Position numbers and translations under genes: made by a program. Shown in pieces: positions 61,420 to 64,000 of a stretch of 64,000 bases of DNA. Origin of the DNA: Palsa-147 sp963771905 (GTDB taxonomy: Bacteria; Acidobacteriota; Terriglobia; Acidiferrales; UBA7541); contig CAVYVI010000011.1 in NCBI GenBank assembly GCA_963771905.1, forward strand, positions 8,346 to 72,345. The letters are read 5' to 3'. The notes beneath the pieces are model-generated. The model made no database searches. It was not told where the DNA came from and worked only from the letters and a program-made list of their open reading frames with translations. Numbering within the stretch: position 1 is the stretch's first letter; the number at the start of each line of letters is the position of its first letter.

Positions 61420-62301
61420 CTATTTCGCCGGGCGCGCGAGACCATACCGGCCCAGCACCATGCCGTCGATTGCGCGGTCCGACAGAAGACGCTTCATCCA
61501 TTTCACCACGTGCGCCGAACGCGTCACTGGATAGCGCGCTCGCGGCGGCGTATCGCGAATCGCCCCCAGAATCACACGCGCGCAATCGTCGGCTGTGTAT
61601 TTCGGATTCGCAGTCTCTTTCTTCCACAGGCTTTGAAATCCGCGATAAACCATCGCGTAAGGACTCGTCTCCGAGCGCATCGCGTATGCGGACGAAAGCT
61701 CGTACGCAACGGCTTCCATGTTGCTTGGAATGTAGCCCGGCTCGATCAGAATCACGTCCACGCCGAACGGCACGAGCTCGAGCCGCATGGCGTCGCTGAT
61801 CGCTTCCAGCGCATGTTTGCTGCTGGCGTACGGCCCGAACAATGGTGTCGACATTTTGCCCGCCACGGAGCTCATGTTGATGATGCGGCCGCGCCGCTGT
61901 GTCCGCATCGTTGGCAGCACGCGTTGCGTCACACGCACCGCGCCGAAAACATTCGTCTCGAACTGTTGGTGCAAATCCGCGAGCGTGATTTCTTCCATCA
62001 CCGCGCTGATTGCGATTCCCGCGTTGTTCACCAGGATTTCAACCGGTGCCGCGCGGCGCTCGATCTCCGTTACCGCGCGCTCGACGGACGCGTCGTCGCA
62101 CACGTCCATCTCCAGCGTCTCGAGCGCCAGTCCGCGCTTCTTCGCTTCGGCATCGAGCGCAGCGCGGCGCGCCGCGTTCCGCCCGGTCGCGAAAACCCGA
62201 TAGCCCTCGCTCGCCAGCAGCAGCGCCGTTGCGCGGCCCAATCCCTCCGTCCCGCCCGTCACCAGCGCGGTCGCGCATTGCGCCGAACTTTCCGCCGTCA
62301 T
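61420..62301 (-). CDS. Short-chain dehydrogenase/reductase
   Basis: A 293-residue classical SDR. The cofactor site is TGGTEGLGRATAL, NNAG is at about 93-96, the serine is near 144-145 in NMSSVAG, and Y158 and K162 lie in PYASSKHA. The C-terminal 90 residues (AYELSSAYAMRSETSPYAMVYRG) extend beyond a minimal SDR and resemble retinol-dehydrogenase-like members. The substrate is unknown. AAGGAG precedes ATG 62301. It is divergent from the fasciclin gene across a 125-base promoter gap. Confidence 0.9.
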   Translation of the reverse strand: MTAESSAQCATALVTGGTEGLGRATALLLASEGYRVFATGRNAARRAALDAEAKKRGLALETLEMDVCDDASVERAVTEIERRAAPVEILVNNAGIAISAVMEEITLADLHQQFETNVFGAVRVTQRVLPTMRTQRRGRIINMSSVAGKMSTPLFGPYASSKHALEAISDAMRLELVPFGVDVILIEPGYIPSNMEAVAYELSSAYAMRSETSPYAMVYRGFQSLWKKETANPKYTADDCARVILGAIRDTPPRARYPVTRSAHVVKWMKRLLSDRAIDGMVLGRYGLARPAK

Positions 62302-62426
62302 CGTGGTTCTCCTTTGCCGGAAGACTAACCTTTGTCGCTCCCGCATTCAAACCAATCCAATTCACCGCTTCGCGCGTACTTATGCCGGGTCCAAAATCTC
62401 AACAAAATTCGAAAGGAAGAAAAGAA

Positions 62427-62990
62427 ATGAAAAAAGTTCTCGCGATTCTCGCTCTTGCAGGTTTTTCCGTTGCGTTCTCCGGCTCCTTCGCTTCGGCGCA
62501 GGATAAGACCGTCATGGTCGGCGGCCAAGCCATGTATCCGACCAAGGACATCATCGATAACGCAGTCAACTCCGCCGATCACACCACGCTCGTCGCGGCC
62601 GTCAAGGCCGCGGGCCTCGTCGACACTCTGAAGGGCCCTGGCCCGTTCACTGTTTTCGCTCCCACGAACGAAGCGTTCGCCAAACTTCCCGCCGGCACGG
62701 TCGAAACGCTTCTGAAGCCGGAGAACCACGACACGCTCGTGAAAATTCTCACCTATCACGTCGTCGCCGGTCGCTACAGCACCGCCGCGATTAAGAAGCT
62801 CATCCGCGCCGGACACGGCACGGCGACTCTGAAAGCCGTCAGCGGCGGCACGCTCGAGTTCATGATGAACGGCGACGAGAGCATCATCATCAAGGACGAA
62901 AAGGGCGACTGGGCCAATCTGACCATCGCCAACGTGAACCAGTCCAACGGCGTCATTCAAGTGATCGACACCGTTCTGCTCCCGAACTAG
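62427..62990 (+). CDS. Secreted fasciclin (FAS1) domain protein
   Basis: A 187-residue exported protein with a 24-residue signal peptide and one FAS1 domain: TTLVAAVKAAGLVDTLKGPGPFTVFAPTNEAFAKLPAGT, LTYHVVAGRY, NVNQSNGVIQVIDTVLLP. FAS1 domains mediate surface adhesion. AAGGAAG precedes the ATG at 62427; a longer open frame is spurious. A strong hairpin terminator follows the gene, so it is a one-gene transcript. Confidence 0.94.
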   Translation: MKKVLAILALAGFSVAFSGSFASAQDKTVMVGGQAMYPTKDIIDNAVNSADHTTLVAAVKAAGLVDTLKGPGPFTVFAPTNEAFAKLPAGTVETLLKPENHDTLVKILTYHVVAGRYSTAAIKKLIRAGHGTATLKAVSGGTLEFMMNGDESIIIKDEKGDWANLTIANVNQSNGVIQVIDTVLLPN

Positions 62991-63015
62991 CTTCTAATCC
63001 TCCCGCTCCGCGCAC

Positions 63016-63060
63016 GAAGGCCCGTATCGCACCCGATGCGGGCCTTCGCTATTCTTCTTT
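63016..63060 (+). terminator. Intrinsic terminator after the fasciclin gene
   Basis: GAAGGCCCG (63016-63024) pairs with CGGGCCTTC (63039-63047), with additional pairing in the loop (ATCG/GAT), giving a strong hairpin. It is followed by a pyrimidine-rich run (ATTCTTCTTTCCTT). It lies about 26 bases after the stop codon. Confidence 0.75.
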
Positions 63061-63240
63061 CCTTCGCGCTCTCCATCCCATCACACGAACTTCGCGATGT
63101 GACGCTCATCACTGCAGCTTTTGTCGCGCCCGTCGTAATCTAGTCCTCGAGAAGCGGTTCCTCACGAATGTCCCGAAGAGCTATGATCTCGCATCTAATT
63201 TGCGCAGCGAGATCCGGCTTCGCTCCTCAGGAGGACGACC

Positions 63241-63378
63241 ATGATCAAGAAAGTCTCGGGCGGATACAAAGTTGTTTCGTCGAACGGAAAGAAGAATCTC
63301 GGCGGTCCATACAAGACACGCGAAGAGGCGTTGAAGCGCCTCCGTCAGGTCGAATTTTTCAAGCGCAATAAGGGCTAA
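63241..63378 (+). CDS. Small basic protein of 45 residues
   Basis: A short gene with a textbook ribosome site (AGGAGG at 63229-63234, six bases before ATG). The product starts MIKKVSGGYKVVSSNGKKN, continues LGGPYKTREEALKRLRQVE and ends in KRNKG. It is very basic. This kind of YKVVS..GKxLGGPYKTxxEAxKRLxQVExFK protein recurs as a small conserved protein in many bacteria and phages; its role is unknown, and it resembles the pattern of small DNA- or RNA-binding proteins only by charge. An open frame upstream in another start position is not needed. Confidence 0.85.
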   Translation: MIKKVSGGYKVVSSNGKKNLGGPYKTREEALKRLRQVEFFKRNKG

Positions 63379-63506
63379 ATACCGCGCATCTGCGGCCTTG
63401 GCGATCTCGCGCAACGCGCCGAAAGCTGGCGTTTACGTTCGCGCCAGCTTTCCACAGATCGCCGTGAAATTCACAGCCAGGGGCCGCCGAAAAATTTGAA
63501 ATAGGC

Positions 63507-63534
63507 TTGACGAGTGTTACGGGAATGTTATACT
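63507..63534 (+). promoter_or_regulatory. Strong sigma-70-type promoter
   Basis: TTGACG at 63507-63512 and TATACT at 63529-63534 are separated by 16 bases. An A/T-rich stretch (AAAAATTTGAAATA) lies directly before the -35 and looks like an UP element. Transcription should start near 63541. No coding frame follows; the transcript would run to the terminator at 63700-63728. Confidence 0.8.
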
Positions 63535-63540
63535 CCTTGG

Positions 63541-63728
63541 GTGTCGGCGGGTTCTGCGTGTGCGGAATAGCGTGCTGACGGACCCGCAATCTGCCTTGTT
63601 TTGTACGAGGTGAGGTTGGTCACGAACACGGGGTAAAAACAATCGAGCTTCGCGCGAATCCGTCCTCCCGACGGAATTAACGGGAGATTGGACGGACTCA
63701 CCCGGCGCTCGATGCCGGGTTTTTTATT
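63541..63728 (+). ncRNA. Candidate free-standing small RNA, class not recognised
   Basis: The segment from the predicted start to a strong terminator is about 188 bases and has no open frame with support. It folds locally: GCGGGT at 63547-63552 pairs with ACCCGC at 63582-63587; CCTTGT with ACGAGG around the TTTGT loop near 63594-63610; GGTTG with CAATC; and TCCGTCC-TCCCG at 63659-63670 with CGGGA...GGACGGA at 63681-63696. The size, promoter strength and terminator resemble a housekeeping RNA such as 6S, but I could not confirm its signature; it lacks the SRP, tmRNA and RNase P signatures. Confidence 0.6.
63700..63728 (+). terminator. Intrinsic terminator of the candidate small RNA
   Basis: CCCGGC at 63701-63706 and GCCGGG at 63714-63719 form a six-base stem (seven with A63700-T63720) around a seven-base loop, followed by TTTTTTATT. 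It is the best intrinsic terminator in the window. Confidence 0.9.
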
Positions 63729-64000
63729 GCTCGCGGCTTCGGTTCCAAACCGGATTCGCGCTCTGCCAGGCGCAGAGACGTTTCGAGCATCTGACGAAAC
63801 GCAGCTCTTTGACAACTGAAGGAAGCTGGCAATTTATGTTTTCTGCTTCGTGCGCCGATGCTTTGGCCGCGCAGCGGAAGGCGTAATTGGCAAATTTGCT
63901 CGAGTAGCGCAATGTGGAAAGGCGAGCTTATCCACGCGCGCAGCGCTCGTGTGTCTCTGATTCCGATTCGTCGGAGGCGGAGGCTTGCGGGTTTTGCGAC
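63729..64000 (+). other. Right-end non-coding region with boxA-like sequence
   Basis: No gene is supported here. GCTCTTTGACAAC at 63804-63816 matches the boxA antitermination element found in rRNA and related leaders (E. coli form GCTCTTTAACAAT). No 16S start is seen within the remaining 180 bases. A short frame from ATG 63912 is open to the end (MWKGELIHARSARV) but has no homology that I recognise and no good ribosome site; it may be the beginning of a gene cut by the window. Confidence 0.45.

Noticed and set aside
63541..63728. Firm identification of the small RNA as 6S RNA
   Set aside because: Size, promoter and terminator fit, but I could not draw the long closing stem and central bubble with confidence, so I left the class open.
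63912..64000. Start of a protein gene at the right edge
   Set aside because: The frame is open for 29 codons only, without a good ribosome site or recognisable homology.

Overview
This 64 kb window is chromosomal DNA from a GC-rich bacterium, most likely a member of the Acidobacteriota. The indications are a PadR regulator followed by an ADOP-type orphan permease, the futalosine menaquinone genes mqnA and mqnC, an HslVU protease, many short secreted or lipoprotein genes of acidobacterial type, and a small protein family common in that phylum. This placement is inferred from gene content; no rRNA gene lies in the window. There is no CRISPR array, no intact prophage and no intact insertion sequence. 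Mobile DNA is limited to a frameshifted integrase relic beside a tRNA-Ala gene and an IS630-type transposase fragment.

Layout. 1-2.1 kb: an HD-GYP gene, the integrase relic and tRNA-Ala(TGC). 2.2-6.1 kb: a MOSC protein, a quinone oxidoreductase, a DUF4126 protein, ribosomal protein L28 and a SurA-like lipoprotein. 6.1-16 kb, minus strand: an acyl-CoA carboxylase (biotin carrier, biotin carboxylase, carboxyltransferase) interrupted by a CADD-like gene, then a translationally coupled trio (FN3 lipoprotein, membrane protein, FAH hydrolase), then hslV-hslU. 16-25 kb: membrane and secreted proteins, a reductase pair, a C26 peptidase, a DinB protein, and the cobO-accD-folC operon. 25-29 kb: a GyrI-like protein divergent from padR-ADOP with a clear palindromic operator. 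29-33.5 kb: the obgE-nadD-rsfS-(sigma-54 activator)-rlmH run with L21 and L27. 33.5-43 kb: a membrane protein with a HEALGH motif, an aldo/keto reductase, a DUF885 peptidase, xerC, topA and dprA. 43-46 kb: mqnA-MOSC-mqnC. 46-53.7 kb: a sensor kinase, an RNase HI-like protein with a DUF104-like tail, a zinc-ribbon coiled-coil protein, an ECF sigma/anti-sigma trio and a PilZ protein. 53.9-60 kb: an amino-acid permease, an aminotransferase, a LysR regulator divergent from leuA, and leuB. 60-64 kb: tandem RDD proteins, an SDR, a fasciclin protein, a 45-residue basic protein, and a strong promoter-to-terminator unit that looks like a free-standing small RNA, followed by a boxA-like sequence.

How the genes fit together. 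AccD, the separate acyl-CoA carboxylase and CobO point to malonyl-CoA supply and probably to cobalamin-dependent propionyl/methylmalonyl metabolism. FolC and the CADD-like protein both bear on folate: the latter keeps every residue known to matter for self-sacrificing p-aminobenzoate formation in Chlamydia CADD. MqnA and MqnC show menaquinone made through futalosine. The ribosome-linked block (L21, L27, ObgE, RsfS, RlmH, NadD) is a conserved housekeeping cluster, here with an extra sigma-54 activator.

The points I would look at first are the CADD-like enzyme, the unassigned RNA near the right end, the RNase H/DUF104 fusion, LeuA without its leucine-binding domain, and the PadR operator.
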